Below are positions 10,311 to 19,100 of a stretch of DNA of 64,000 nucleotides, piece after piece. Below the pieces are notes generated by a model. It did no database searches. It was not told the origin of the DNA and saw only the letters and a list, made by a program, of their open reading frames with translations. The DNA is from Aquimarina rhabdastrellae. GTDB lineage: Bacteria > Bacteroidota > Bacteroidia > Flavobacteriales > Flavobacteriaceae. Both the position numbers and the translations under genes were made by a program. Location: positions 558,001 to 622,000 of the forward strand of contig CANDNT010000002.1 in NCBI GenBank assembly GCA_947387485.1. Direction: 5' to 3'. How positions within the stretch are numbered: the first letter of the stretch is position 1; each line of letters starts with the position of its first letter.

Positions 10311-10334
10311 TAGCCTTCGACTGTGCTCAGGCTA
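10311..10334. repeat. Short intergenic palindromic repeat, copy A
   Basis: TAGCC at one end and GGCTA at the other flank a core reading CTTCGACTGTGCTCAG. This core belongs to the same family as copies B-E: CTTCG, a variable centre, then GCTCAG, bracketed by complementary arms that differ between copies. Copy A is adjacent to copy B in opposite orientation. Confidence 0.6.
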
Positions 10335-10347
10335 CAAATGATATGCG

Positions 10348-10371
10348 GTCACTGAGCACATTCGAAGTGAC
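10348..10371. repeat. Short intergenic palindromic repeat, copy B
   Basis: GTCACT and AGTGAC arms enclose CTGAGCACATTCGAAG, which is the reverse complement of the copy A core with one base changed. Together A and B form an inverted pair in the 202-nt gap between two minus-strand genes. Confidence 0.6.
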
Positions 10372-10431
10372 ATAGTTCTCTCATAACTCACCAACTTAAA
10401 CTCATTCCTAATCACTCTTCACTTAGAAAAA

Positions 10432-10899
10432 CTACCAATTAGCATAAGGATTTTTACTCAGTTGTGAGTTATAATATCGTGAATCTCCAGTAACTTCTTC
10501 TCCCAACCAATCCGGTTTTGTAAACGTTTCATTTTCGTCTTGTAATTCAACTTCGGCTAGGATCAATCCTTGGTTTTCTCCTTCAAAAATATCTACCTCA
10601 AAAAGATGAGCATCAACTTGCACTTCATATCGGGTTTTATCGATCGCTCCTTTTTCGCAAAGCGCTAATAATTGTTCCGCTTCGGTTACAGGGATTTCTT
10701 TTTCCCATTCAAATCGAGAAGTACCAAATGCATTTCCTTTTCCTTTTATAGTAAGAAAACCTTTATCACCTTTGATACGTACACGTACTGCTCGCTCTGG
10801 GTGCGAATTGAGATAGCCTTGTACGATACGAGTGTTCGTTTGAGCCATTGCTATAAAAGCAGTAGAAGTAACTAAAAATTTGCGCTCGATTTCGATCAT
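10432..10899 (-). CDS. CYTH domain protein (ygiF/triphosphate tunnel metalloenzyme type)
   Basis: A 155-residue protein that is essentially one CYTH domain, the tunnel fold of adenylate-cyclase-class-IV and triphosphatase enzymes. The signature EIERKF (ExExK) is at residues 3-8. Alternating charged strands follow (RAVRVRIKGDKGFLTIKGK, FEWEKEIP, RYEVQ, FEVDIFEG), matching the charged tunnel that binds triphosphate and divalent metal. Stand-alone members of this size usually hydrolyse inorganic tripolyphosphate. Substrate is not determinable here. It is transcribed leftward, divergent from dinB, and followed by the palindromic repeats A and B. Confidence 0.85.
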   Translation of the reverse strand: MIEIERKFLVTSTAFIAMAQTNTRIVQGYLNSHPERAVRVRIKGDKGFLTIKGKGNAFGTSRFEWEKEIPVTEAEQLLALCEKGAIDKTRYEVQVDAHLFEVDIFEGENQGLILAEVELQDENETFTKPDWLGEEVTGDSRYYNSQLSKNPYANW

Positions 10900-11030
10900 G
10901 ATTCCTACATTTAAAAAACAAATAAACGGAATATTTATAGAAGAACTTTAGTTGGAAGGATACGAATCTTATGGTGCAATAATTTTGCATGAGTTTCTTA
11001 AATGAAAAAGGGTATTAATGATATAAGTTT

Positions 11031-11038
11031 TAAATTTG
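11031..11038 (+). promoter_or_regulatory. Candidate -7 element for dinB (TAAATTTG)
   Basis: TAAATTTG matches TAnnTTTG exactly and lies 27 nt before the dinB start, a suitable spacing for a short leader. No clear -33 TTTG is visible at the expected distance. Confidence 0.4.
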
Positions 11039-11065
11039 TAAAACAAACTGCACCTAGGGAATCAA

Positions 11066-12166
11066 TTGGAAGAAAGTATAGCAAATAGAAAAATTATTCA
11101 TGTAGATATGGATGCCTTTTATGCTTCTGTAGAGCAGATGGATAATCCAGAGCTTAGAGGAAAACCTCTTGCTGTTGGTGGTGGCGGAAAACGAGGAGTA
11201 GTGAGTGCAGCTAGTTATGAAGCAAGAGAATATGGAGTGAGATCGGCTATGAGTGGTGTAGCTGCTAGACGTAATTGTCCCGATTTGATTTTTGTAAGAC
11301 CTAGATTTGAACGCTATAGCGAAATCTCTAAGCGAATTAGAAAAATATTCTATGACTATACTGACTTGGTAGAACCCTTATCGCTAGACGAAGCTTATCT
11401 GGATGTTACCGAAAATAAAAAAGGAAATCCCAGTGCTTCTATGATAGCCCAAGAGATTAGGCAACGTATTCTTGACGAAATAGGGTTGACTGCTTCTGCA
11501 GGGATTTCGATTAATAAATTTGTAGCCAAAATTGCTAGTGACTATAATAAGCCTAACGGACAAAAAACAGTACCACCTCACGAAGTATTGGAATTTCTTG
11601 AAGCATTGGATGTGAAAAAGTTCTACGGAGTAGGTAAGGTAACCAAAACCAAAATGTATGGTTTGGGTATTTATACAGGTAAAGACCTTAAAGCGAAATC
11701 AGAAGCATATTTAAGAGAACATTTTGGTAAAGCAGGAGGACATTATTATCGTATTGTACGCGGAATACATTTGAGTCCGGTAAAACCAAATCGCGAACGA
11801 AAATCATTGGCAGCAGAACGAACGTTTATAGAGAATATCTCGTCAGAGATTTATATGTTAGAACGTCTAGAAAATATAGCTGAAGAACTCCAACGTCGCT
11901 TAAAAAGAAGTAAAGTAGCAGGAAAAACAGTTACTTTAAAAATCAAATACAGTGATTTTTCATTACAAACCCGAAGCAAAACCTTGCCGTATTATATTAG
12001 TGATGCAGCCATACTTCTAGAAACTGCCAAGGAATTATTATATCAAGAAAAGCTAAAAAACTCGGTACGTTTATTAGGGATTTCTTTATCCAATCTCAAT
12101 ACAGGAAAGAAAAAAGAAAAGCAAAAGCAAGAAGTAGAGATTATACAGTTAAAGTTTGATTTTTGA
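11066..12166 (+). CDS. dinB: DNA polymerase IV (Y-family)
   Basis: This is a Y-family translesion DNA polymerase that copies across damaged template. The palm motif DMDAFYASVEQ is near residues 15-25 and the catalytic acidic motif SLDEAYLDVTE is near residue 110. Helix-hairpin-helix residues (KFYGVGKVTKTKMYGLGI) are around 190-205, and a little-finger domain fills the C-terminus. The 366-residue length is normal. The chosen start is TTG at 11066 with AGGGA upstream. It gives the expected short N-terminus before the first palm strand, whereas the next ATG would remove residues of that strand. No SOS box is discernible. It is divergent from the CYTH gene. Confidence 0.93.
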   Translation: MEESIANRKIIHVDMDAFYASVEQMDNPELRGKPLAVGGGGKRGVVSAASYEAREYGVRSAMSGVAARRNCPDLIFVRPRFERYSEISKRIRKIFYDYTDLVEPLSLDEAYLDVTENKKGNPSASMIAQEIRQRILDEIGLTASAGISINKFVAKIASDYNKPNGQKTVPPHEVLEFLEALDVKKFYGVGKVTKTKMYGLGIYTGKDLKAKSEAYLREHFGKAGGHYYRIVRGIHLSPVKPNRERKSLAAERTFIENISSEIYMLERLENIAEELQRRLKRSKVAGKTVTLKIKYSDFSLQTRSKTLPYYISDAAILLETAKELLYQEKLKNSVRLLGISLSNLNTGKKKEKQKQEVEIIQLKFDF

Positions 12167-12255
12167 TAATTAATACGTAATAAGATTGAGGTTAATGCGT
12201 AAAAAAATAATTATGCATTTGAGTAAATTGTTTTCATGAATAAGTAAGTATATTT

Positions 12256-12918
12256 ATGGAAACTACTACAAAAAATACAATAATTACAGGGCTATTTTTA
12301 ATAACATCCACAGTTATTGGAATATTTGTCACGTGGGCAATTACTTCGAATACATATAAGGTAGAAATTGAAATGATAAGAGATAATTCGATTTCAAAAG
12401 AGATAGTTGAAGATAATTATATTGTTAAAGAAGAATATGATAAGTTGATAAGAGATAAAAAAAGCTGGGATATTCAAAAGAAAATAATAATAGATAGTCT
12501 CAAAGAAGAACTTATATATATGAAAAGAAAATTTGTTGCTAATGAAATAGAAAAATTCCCTAGAATTGAAGTTGATGAGTTTTTATATGAATTTGAAAAT
12601 GTATATCAAGATGCTAGCGAGATAATTATCGATATAAAAGTAACAAATTTAGGAAATGATATTAAAAATGGGTTTAATAGATATGATACATTTATTCAAA
12701 CTCCTGATGGATTTGAATATTATATAACTAAGATTTTGAGAGGAGGAAGAAAGAATTTTTTAAGCAAGTATGAATTTAAAAATATGGAAAGTGTATTATA
12801 TACTATTAGTTTTGGGAAAATCTCTTCACAATTAAAATATGATAAGTTAATTTTTAAAGGAGTTAATGTATTCGGAAAAAGAATATATAAGAAAATGAAT
12901 GTTATGTCTAAAAAATAG
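12256..12918 (+). CDS. Membrane-anchored protein of unknown function
   Basis: A 220-residue protein not recognised as a known family. One hydrophobic segment near the N-terminus (about residues 9-29) is followed by a charged, probably coiled-coil stretch (about 38-90). A compact alpha/beta C-terminal region contains EIIIDIKVTNLGND and ends in lysine-rich sequence. It is probably a single-pass protein with the bulk outside or on one face of the inner membrane. It is notably AT-rich with a rare-codon feel compared with dinB. It lies between short TAATGCGTA-type and TCACTCA-type repeats, which hints at an accessory gene. It stands alone between dinB and a convergent aminotransferase gene. Confidence 0.6.
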   Translation: METTTKNTIITGLFLITSTVIGIFVTWAITSNTYKVEIEMIRDNSISKEIVEDNYIVKEEYDKLIRDKKSWDIQKKIIIDSLKEELIYMKRKFVANEIEKFPRIEVDEFLYEFENVYQDASEIIIDIKVTNLGNDIKNGFNRYDTFIQTPDGFEYYITKILRGGRKNFLSKYEFKNMESVLYTISFGKISSQLKYDKLIFKGVNVFGKRIYKKMNVMSKK

Positions 12919-13034
12919 TAATATTAACTTTATTTATTAAAATGTAACGAGTGACTAGACATTTTTAAATATTGATTTTCTATAATAATTACTTATCACT
13001 CATCACTCATCACTAATTAACTAAATAACTAACA

Positions 13035-14180
13035 TTAAATTTTATTTAAAATCTCGGCAGCTTGTTCTAAGGTTTCTTCGGTTTTGGCAAAGCAAAAACG
13101 AAGTACTTTATCATCTTGTTGTTTATGATTAAATACCGATACAGGTATAGATGCAATTTTATGTTCGCGTGTAAGTCGCTTTGCAAAATCTACATCATAT
13201 TCATCGGTAATTGCACTATAGTTTAATAACTGAAAATAAGTACCAGCTGCTGGTGTAAACGTAAAACGAGAATCTTTAATTAAGGATAAGAAGAAATCCC
13301 GTTTTTGCTGGTAAAAATCAGGTAACGCTTCATAATGCTCTGGATGCTTCAGGTAAATAGCTAATGCTTGTTGGATAGGATGATTGCTACAAAAAACATT
13401 GAATTGGTGTACTTTTTTAAACTCGTCCATTAGAGCTTTTGGCGCAAGGCAATATCCCATTTTCCAACCCGTGGTGTGAAACGTTTTTCCAAAAGAAGCC
13501 GTAATAAAAGCTCTTTCGCGTAAGCCAGAAAACTTAGCAGCACTTTGATGTGTTTGTCCGTCAAAAATAATATGTTCATACACTTCGTCACTCAGCAAAA
13601 TAATATCAGTATCCTTAAGTAAATCTTGTAGTGTAAGCATATCACTTTCAGATAAAATAGTTCCGCTAGGATTATGAGGTGTATTGATGATAAGCATACG
13701 TGTTTTAGACGAAATTTTGCTACGAACCTCTTCCCAATCCACTTTAAAATCTGGAGCCGATAATTGCACAGGAATGGTTGTTCCACCATACAATTCGATA
13801 GCAGGCTCATAAGAATCATAAGCAGGTTTTAAGACAATAACCTCGTCACCAGGATGTACAAAAGCGGCAATAATAGTAAAGATGGCTTGTGTTGCACCAG
13901 AGGTAACGGTGATGTCTGTATCAGGATGATAATTGCTTTGATAAAGAGTGTTTGTTTTTTGGGTAATGATATGACGCAGTTCAGGAATTCCAGCCATAGG
14001 AGCATATTGATTATACCCTTTGCGCATGGCTTTATTAACAAGATCCATCAAACGTGGACTCACTTCAAAATTAGGGAAACCTTGAGATAGATTTAATGCA
14101 TTTTCTTGAACAGCCAAGCCGCTCATAATCGTAAAAATGTTGGTTTCTACATTAGGTAATTTTGAAATAAGTGGAGTCAT
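13035..14180 (-). CDS. Class I/II PLP aminotransferase (methionine/kynurenine aminotransferase type)
   Basis: A 381-residue fold-type I aminotransferase. The N-terminal ALNLSQGFPNF segment, NQYAPMAGIPELR, and the PLP-lysine motif SFGKTFHTTGWKMGY are all typical of the YbdL-like group that prefers methionine and aromatic or branched amino acids as donors. The internal motifs NTPHNPSG and DEVYEH are intact, as is the C-terminal arginine region (KVLRFCFAKTEET). It is cytoplasmic and monocistronic, facing the gene at 12256-12918 tail to tail. A role in methionine recycling is plausible from the family but not shown by context. Confidence 0.88.
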   Translation of the reverse strand: MTPLISKLPNVETNIFTIMSGLAVQENALNLSQGFPNFEVSPRLMDLVNKAMRKGYNQYAPMAGIPELRHIITQKTNTLYQSNYHPDTDITVTSGATQAIFTIIAAFVHPGDEVIVLKPAYDSYEPAIELYGGTTIPVQLSAPDFKVDWEEVRSKISSKTRMLIINTPHNPSGTILSESDMLTLQDLLKDTDIILLSDEVYEHIIFDGQTHQSAAKFSGLRERAFITASFGKTFHTTGWKMGYCLAPKALMDEFKKVHQFNVFCSNHPIQQALAIYLKHPEHYEALPDFYQQKRDFFLSLIKDSRFTFTPAAGTYFQLLNYSAITDEYDVDFAKRLTREHKIASIPVSVFNHKQQDDKVLRFCFAKTEETLEQAAEILNKI

Positions 14181-14306
14181 AATCAGTTGTGTTTATTGCC
14201 ATAAAGAAACAAAAAAGAATTGACCTCAAATGTCAATACGATGTTAAGAAAGAAAAACAAGCAATAAATAACGTTAAAATGCTAAATGTAAAATTTAAAA
14301 GAAATT

Positions 14307-14345
14307 AATTTATGGTCACTGAGCCTGCCGAAGTGACCATAAATT
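14307..14345. repeat. Short intergenic palindromic repeat, copy C
   Basis: Perfect 14-bp arms (AATTTATGGTCACT and AGTGACCATAAATT) enclose GAGCCTGCCGA. This is the longest and cleanest hairpin of the family in the window. It could fold in RNA or DNA, but there is no T run to make it a standard terminator. Confidence 0.7.
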
Positions 14346-14359
14346 TGATGATCATACCT

Positions 14360-14390
14360 GTAACCTGAGCCTGCCGAAGGCTATTGTTAC
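14360..14390. repeat. Short intergenic palindromic repeat, copy D
   Basis: GTAAC and GTTAC outer arms, with CCT/AGG inside, enclose the same GAGCCTGCCGA core as copy C. The pair C-D lies 14 nt apart. Confidence 0.6.
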
Positions 14391-14623
14391 ATTCAATATT
14401 CTAAAATCTTTAATTTGATTATAAATATACGCTCTTCCTAGTATAATAGGATTCATCCTTCAGTTTTTGATATTGTCCATAAAAAATGAGAATTCTCTCA
14501 AAATTGATAAGGGTAAAGTGAATAAAGTTCAAACGTTTTCGTAATGAGGGGATTAGTGCTAAAAAAAGCTTCTTTATACTCATTATAAATAATTACAATC
14601 GAATTACAAACCAAATAGAAAGC

Positions 14624-14654
14624 TTGTTAAAGACGCTATCGAATCTTACTTTTG
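14624..14654 (+). promoter_or_regulatory. Promoter of the sdh operon, TTG-N20-TACTTTTG
   Basis: TACTTTTG at 14647-14654 matches the Bacteroidota -7 consensus. TTG at 14624-14626 is spaced 20 nt upstream as the -33 element. The sdhC start codon follows 33 nt after the -7 box. Confidence 0.6.
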
Positions 14655-14687
14655 TTACTTGAACACAATTAAAAATAATAATAAATA

Positions 14688-15365
14688 ATGGGTGGATTAT
14701 TAAAATCTTCGATCGCAAGAAAAGTAGCAATGGCACTTTCTGCTTTCTTCCTAATGTTTTTCTTATTGCAGCACTTTGCAATTAACATTACCTCGATTTT
14801 TCCAGATAATGGAAAAACTTTTAATGAGTTATCTCATTTTATGGGAACTAATCCATTAGTACAGTTTGTATTACAACCTGTATTAATTTTTGGAGTGGTA
14901 TTTCACTTTGTAATGGGATTTGCTTTAGAGTTAAAAAACAAAGGTGCTAGAGCAGTTAAGTATGCAAAAAACAACGGAGGAGCAAACTCTACATGGATGT
15001 CGAGAAACATGATTTACAGTGGACTGTTTATCTTGATTTTTATCGTAATTCACTTTATTGATTTTTGGTTTCCAGAATTGAATACAAAATTCGTTAAAGG
15101 AGATTGGTCAGGAATGCATGATGGAGAGTTTAGATATTTCGATGAATTACAACACAAATTTGCAGCTGCTTGGAGAGTTGCATTATATTGTATTGGATTT
15201 GTGTTCTTAGCATTACACTTATTACACGGTTTCAACTCAGCATTCCAATCTGTAGGAGCAAATAATAAGTATACAAACGGATTGAAGACTTTTGGTAAAG
15301 CGTATGCAATTATACTTCCGGCAGGATTTATCGTTATCGCATTATTTCACTTTTTCAGTCATTAA
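14688..15365 (+). CDS. sdhC: Succinate dehydrogenase cytochrome b558 subunit
   Basis: The membrane anchor of succinate:quinone oxidoreductase (complex II), which carries heme b and passes electrons to menaquinone in the inner membrane. The 225-residue protein has five hydrophobic segments (about residues 14-34, 58-82, 106-126, 160-182 and 202-222). Histidines are placed within or near them (QHF, FHFVMG, VIHFIDF, LHLLHG), as expected for di-heme b558 subunits of the Bacteroidota/Bacillus type. It is the first gene of the operon, directly behind a good promoter, and is followed by sdhA after 18 nt. Confidence 0.93.
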   Translation: MGGLLKSSIARKVAMALSAFFLMFFLLQHFAINITSIFPDNGKTFNELSHFMGTNPLVQFVLQPVLIFGVVFHFVMGFALELKNKGARAVKYAKNNGGANSTWMSRNMIYSGLFILIFIVIHFIDFWFPELNTKFVKGDWSGMHDGEFRYFDELQHKFAAAWRVALYCIGFVFLALHLLHGFNSAFQSVGANNKYTNGLKTFGKAYAIILPAGFIVIALFHFFSH

Positions 15366-15383
15366 CATTAATAGTACGAGAGC

Positions 15384-17402
15384 ATGGCAATATTAGATTC
15401 AAAAGTACCACAAGGAGTGCCATTAAAAGATAAATGGACTACTCATAAAGATAAAATTGATTTAGTAAACCCTGCCAATAAACGTCTTATTGATGTTATT
15501 GTTGTGGGGACAGGATTAGCAGGAGGATCTGCGGCAGCAACTCTTGCAGAATTAGGATATAACGTAAAAGCATTTGCTTATCAAGATTCACCTCGTAGAG
15601 CGCACTCGATTGCAGCGCAGGGAGGAATCAATGCAGCAAAGAACTATCAAGGAGATGGTGACTCTGCTTACCGTTTATTTTATGATACCGTAAAAGGAGG
15701 AGATTACCGTTCGCGTGAAGCAAACGTATATCGTCTAGCAGAGGTATCTGCAAATATTATCGACCAATGTGTTGCACAAGGAGTTCCTTTTGCACGTGAT
15801 TATGGTGGATTATTAGATAACCGTTCGTTTGGAGGTGTATTAGTATCTCGTACATTCTATGCCAAAGGACAAACAGGACAACAATTATTATTAGGAGCAT
15901 ACTCGGCAATGAACCGCCAGATTGCTCGTGGAAAAATAGAAATGTTTAACCGTCATGAGATGCTAGATGTAGTAATCGTTGATGGTAAAGCACGTGGGAT
16001 TATAGCACGTAACTTAGTAACTGGAGAGATCGAGCGTCACTCGGCTCACGCAGTTGTAATTGCATCTGGAGGATACGGAAATGTATATTTCTTATCTACA
16101 AATGCAATGGGATCTAATGCTACTGCAGCATGGAAAATCCATAAAAAAGGAGCGTATTTTGCGAACCCATGTTATACGCAAATTCACCCAACATGTATTC
16201 CACGTTCTGGAGACTACCAGTCAAAATTAACATTAATGTCTGAGTCTTTACGTAATGATGGACGTATTTGGGTACCAAAGAATATGGAAGATGTAATGGC
16301 AATTCGTGAAGGTCGTAAAAAGCCAACGGACTTGTCTGAAGAAGAAAGAGATTATTACTTAGAAAGAAGATATCCAGCATTTGGTAACTTAGTACCACGT
16401 GATGTTGCCTCTCGTGCAGCAAAAGAGCGTTGTGATGCCGGATATGGAGTTAACGCTACTGGTGAAGCAGTTTATCTAGATTTTAAATCTGCGATTGAGC
16501 GTTACGGAAAAGAGCAAGCAAAACTTCAAGGAATCGATAACCCATCTGCAGCTAAAATTACAGAGTTGGGAGAAAAAATCGTTGAAGCAAAATACGGAAA
16601 CTTATTCCAAATGTATGAGAAAATCGTTGATGATAATCCATACAAAACACCAATGATGATTTATCCAGCAACACACTATACTATGGGTGGAATTTGGGTA
16701 GATTATAACTTGATGACAACAATTCCGGGTTGTTATGCTATTGGAGAGGCAAACTTCTCTGATCACGGAGCTAACCGTTTAGGAGCTTCTGCATTAATGC
16801 AAGGATTGGCAGATGGATATTTCGTATTACCATATACAATAGGAAATTACTTATCAAACGATATTCGTACAGGAAAGATCTCTACAGATACCAAAGAGTT
16901 TGATGAAGCAGAAAAAGCAGTTAAAGATCGTATAGATTTCTTTGTAAATAATAAAGGAGAACATTCTGTTGATTATTACCACAAGAAACTAGGAAAGATC
17001 ATGTGGGAAAAATGCGGTATGTCTCGTAATGAAGATGGATTAAAAGCTGCAATGAAAGAAATCAAAGCATTACGTGAAGATTTCTGGAAAAACGTAAAAG
17101 TTCCTGGAAAAGCTGGAGAAATGAATCCAGAATTAGAAAAAGCAGGTAGAGTAGCCGATTTCTTAGAATTAGGAGAGCTATTTGCTAAAGATGCCCTAGA
17201 GCGTAATGAATCTTGTGGAGGACACTTCCGTGAAGAGTCTGTAGAACTTGATGGATTACAAAAAGGAGAAGCAAAGCGTAATGATAAAGATTTTGCTTAT
17301 GTAGCTGCTTGGGAATATAAAGGAGAACCAGCAGATGCTGTGTTACACAAAGAAGAATTAGAGTTTAAAGATATCGAATTAAAGCAACGTTCTTATAAGT
17401 AG
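15384..17402 (+). CDS. sdhA: Succinate dehydrogenase/fumarate reductase flavoprotein subunit
   Basis: The FAD-containing catalytic subunit of complex II, oxidising succinate to fumarate in the TCA cycle on the cytoplasmic face of the membrane. The dinucleotide fold [19 protein letters not shown] and the flavin-binding [11 protein letters not shown] motif are present near the N-terminus. HPTC lies in the catalytic region, and [16 protein letters not shown] is near residue 470. The 672-residue length suits the Bacteroidota form. Codon use is more regular than in neighbouring genes, as in highly expressed genes. It is separated from sdhB by an unrelated four-helix-bundle gene. Confidence 0.95.
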   Translation: MAILDSKVPQGVPLKDKWTTHKDKIDLVNPANKRLIDVIVVGTGLAGGSAAATLAELGYNVKAFAYQDSPRRAHSIAAQGGINAAKNYQGDGDSAYRLFYDTVKGGDYRSREANVYRLAEVSANIIDQCVAQGVPFARDYGGLLDNRSFGGVLVSRTFYAKGQTGQQLLLGAYSAMNRQIARGKIEMFNRHEMLDVVIVDGKARGIIARNLVTGEIERHSAHAVVIASGGYGNVYFLSTNAMGSNATAAWKIHKKGAYFANPCYTQIHPTCIPRSGDYQSKLTLMSESLRNDGRIWVPKNMEDVMAIREGRKKPTDLSEEERDYYLERRYPAFGNLVPRDVASRAAKERCDAGYGVNATGEAVYLDFKSAIERYGKEQAKLQGIDNPSAAKITELGEKIVEAKYGNLFQMYEKIVDDNPYKTPMMIYPATHYTMGGIWVDYNLMTTIPGCYAIGEANFSDHGANRLGASALMQGLADGYFVLPYTIGNYLSNDIRTGKISTDTKEFDEAEKAVKDRIDFFVNNKGEHSVDYYHKKLGKIMWEKCGMSRNEDGLKAAMKEIKALREDFWKNVKVPGKAGEMNPELEKAGRVADFLELGELFAKDALERNESCGGHFREESVELDGLQKGEAKRNDKDFAYVAAWEYKGEPADAVLHKEELEFKDIELKQRSYK

Positions 17403-17439
17403 TAGTTAGTGACGAGTCAGGAGTAATAAGAAATAATTT

Positions 17440-17796
17440 ATGAGTATAACTTCTTACAAAGAATTAATAGTTTGGCAAAAAGCTATGAGTTTAGTACAAG
17501 AAGTTTATAGATTTAGTTCTAATTTTCCTGAGTACGAGAGATTTGGATTAACTAGTCAAATCAATAGAGCAGTAGTCTCGATACCTTCTAATATTGCCGA
17601 AGGATGGGGAAGAGGCTATCATAAGAATTTTGTTCAGTTCTTGAAAATAGCTAGAGGCTCATTGTATGAACTAGAAACACAAGTATTAATAGCAAAAGAA
17701 TTATATAGTATTGATAGCGAAAATATCGATGGTTTAATAAATGAGATTAGTAAAATGTTAAATACACTAATCAAAAAACTTGAAGAAAAAGAATAG
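17440..17796 (+). CDS. Four-helix-bundle protein (23S rRNA intervening-sequence/S23 type)
   Basis: A 118-residue protein of the four-helix-bundle family first described in open frames of 23S rRNA intervening sequences. Typical motifs are SYKELIVWQKAM at the N-terminus, LTSQINRAVVSIPSNIAEG in helix 2, and FVQFLKIARGSLYELETQV in helix 3. Bacteroidota carry many stand-alone copies. The related Avd proteins serve diversity-generating retroelements, but no reverse transcriptase or variable repeat is seen here. The molecular role of stand-alone members is unknown. It is inserted between sdhA and sdhB in the same orientation with gaps of 37 and 40 nt, so it must be read through with complex II mRNA. 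Its arrival probably split an sdhAB junction. Confidence 0.88.
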   Translation: MSITSYKELIVWQKAMSLVQEVYRFSSNFPEYERFGLTSQINRAVVSIPSNIAEGWGRGYHKNFVQFLKIARGSLYELETQVLIAKELYSIDSENIDGLINEISKMLNTLIKKLEEKE

Positions 17797-17836
17797 AACT
17801 TTTCTCTTTTCGCTAATTACTAAACACTAAATAGTT

Positions 17837-18583
17837 ATGAATTTAACACTTAAAATTTGGAGACAGAAAAGTTCTAACGATAAAGGACAGATGGTTGAGT
17901 ACAAAGTGTCTGAGATTTCAGAGCATATGTCATTCTTAGAAATGATGGACGTACTTAACGAACAATTAATCGCTGCTGGTGAAGAGCCTGTAGCATTTGA
18001 TCATGACTGTAGAGAAGGTATCTGCGGTATGTGTTCGATGTATATTAACGGAGAAGCACATGGACCAGATAGAGGCGTAACTACATGTCAGTTACATATG
18101 CGTATGTTTAATGATGGTGATACAATTACAATTGAGCCATTTAGAGCAAAAGCATTCCCAGTAATTAAAGATTTAGTAGTAGATCGTTCTTCGTTTGATC
18201 GTATTCAACATGCAGGAGGATATATCTCTGTAAATACCTCAGGAAATACACAAGATGCTAATGCACTTCCTATTGCCAAAGAAGCAGCTGATAAAGCTAT
18301 GGATGCAGCAACTTGTATCGGATGTGGTGCATGTGTGGCAACATGTAAAAATGCATCTGCTATGCTATTTGTAGGAGCAAAAGTTTCTCAATATGCATTA
18401 TTACCTCAAGGACAAGTAGAAGCAGCAGATCGTGTAATGGCTATGGTTAAACAAATGGATTTAGAAGGGTTCGGAAACTGTACCAACACTGGAGCTTGTG
18501 AAATTGAGTGTCCTAAAGGAATTTCTCTAGAAAATATTGCACGTATGAATCGTGAATATTTAAAAGCGAGTTTAAAAGGATAA
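17837..18583 (+). CDS. sdhB: Succinate dehydrogenase iron-sulfur subunit
   Basis: This subunit carries the electron chain between the flavin and the membrane heme of complex II. The [2Fe-2S] cysteines are in [15 protein letters not shown] and the later TTCQLH. The [4Fe-4S] motif is [12 protein letters not shown], and the third-cluster cysteines are in [16 protein letters not shown]. The 248-residue length is normal for the Bacteroidota type. It is the last gene of the sdh operon, and a strong terminator follows 23 nt after the stop. Confidence 0.95.
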   Translation: MNLTLKIWRQKSSNDKGQMVEYKVSEISEHMSFLEMMDVLNEQLIAAGEEPVAFDHDCREGICGMCSMYINGEAHGPDRGVTTCQLHMRMFNDGDTITIEPFRAKAFPVIKDLVVDRSSFDRIQHAGGYISVNTSGNTQDANALPIAKEAADKAMDAATCIGCGACVATCKNASAMLFVGAKVSQYALLPQGQVEAADRVMAMVKQMDLEGFGNCTNTGACEIECPKGISLENIARMNREYLKASLKG

Positions 18584-18606
18584 AACACTATCTTATAAAA
18601 TTATAT

Positions 18607-18640
18607 AAAGCTCTTCATCTTATAGATGGGGAGCTTTTTT
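18607..18640 (+). terminator. Strong terminator of the sdh operon
   Basis: A 13-bp stem with two G-T pairs (AAAGCTC...CATC paired with GATG...GAGCTTT), a 5-nt loop and a following T run (18635-18640). Confidence 0.85.
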
Positions 18641-18688
18641 ATATAGTAAAATAATGATGAAGATAAGACTTAAGTAAATTTGGAATAT

Positions 18689-18729
18689 AAAAAAACGGTT
18701 GTCTTTATATTAAGACAACCAGTTTTTTT
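18689..18729 (-). terminator. Bidirectional hairpin terminator
   Basis: GGTTGTCTT (18697-18705) pairs with AAGACAACC (18712-18720), flanked by A and T runs on both sides. It mainly serves the leftward gene ending at 18728, whose stop codon overlaps it, and backs up the sdh terminator. Confidence 0.75.
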
Positions 18730-19096
18730 AAGAAAAATAATTCTTCAACATAAACTCTGATGAAGAATATTTGTTTCGTATTTCTTTAATTGTTTCCAAA
18801 GCTTGATCAACTTTGTCTTGTTCTCTGTATGATGCTCCAAGTGGAGAGCCTGAAAAAAAACTTAGTAAAATCAATAAAATACTATTATTTGACTTTTTTC
18901 TATCAAGATCAATATCAGGTAATTCATTTAAATAATTTAAAATGAAATCATCATTAACATTTGAAATTAAAAAAGTTTTAAGTTCATCAGCATACTGTTT
19001 AAATTGCTTAATATCTTCCAGGTTTGGTTTTGTATTAAGTAATCGATCTGCTTGTACCTGAATATCTTTGATTTGTCGATGAATGTTGTTGTTCAT
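18728..19096 (-). CDS. Small helical protein of unknown function
   Basis: I choose the ATG at 19094-19096 (MNNNIHRQ), giving 122 residues. This start lies 4 nt beyond the stop of the upstream peptidase gene and follows an A/G-rich ribosome-binding region, whereas an earlier ATG would overlap the peptidase coding end. The protein is mostly helical: an N-terminal charged helix pair (about 1-60), a hydrophobic stretch SILLILLSFFSGSPLGASY (about 73-91), and a charged C-terminal helix. No family is recognised. It is probably co-transcribed with the M28 peptidase gene and ends in a clear terminator. Confidence 0.6.
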   Translation of the reverse strand: MNNNIHRQIKDIQVQADRLLNTKPNLEDIKQFKQYADELKTFLISNVNDDFILNYLNELPDIDLDRKKSNNSILLILLSFFSGSPLGASYREQDKVDQALETIKEIRNKYSSSEFMLKNYFS

Positions 19097-19100
19097 AAAT

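Larger units (their letters stand above)
14181..14687. other. Intergenic region between the aminotransferase and sdhC
   Basis: About 500 nt without a supported gene. It holds two palindromic repeat copies (14307-14345 and 14360-14390) and, near its right end, the promoter for the succinate dehydrogenase operon. Small frames here lack ribosome-binding sites and protein-like composition. Confidence 0.6.

Noticed and set aside
12987..13016. Short tandem TCACTCA units in the gap before the aminotransferase gene
   Set aside because: Only two to three 7-nt units without spacers; far too short and regular for a CRISPR array. Left as simple-sequence noise.
17440..17796. Possible Avd accessory protein of a diversity-generating retroelement
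   Set aside because: Same fold family, but no reverse transcriptase, template repeat or variable repeat is seen nearby.
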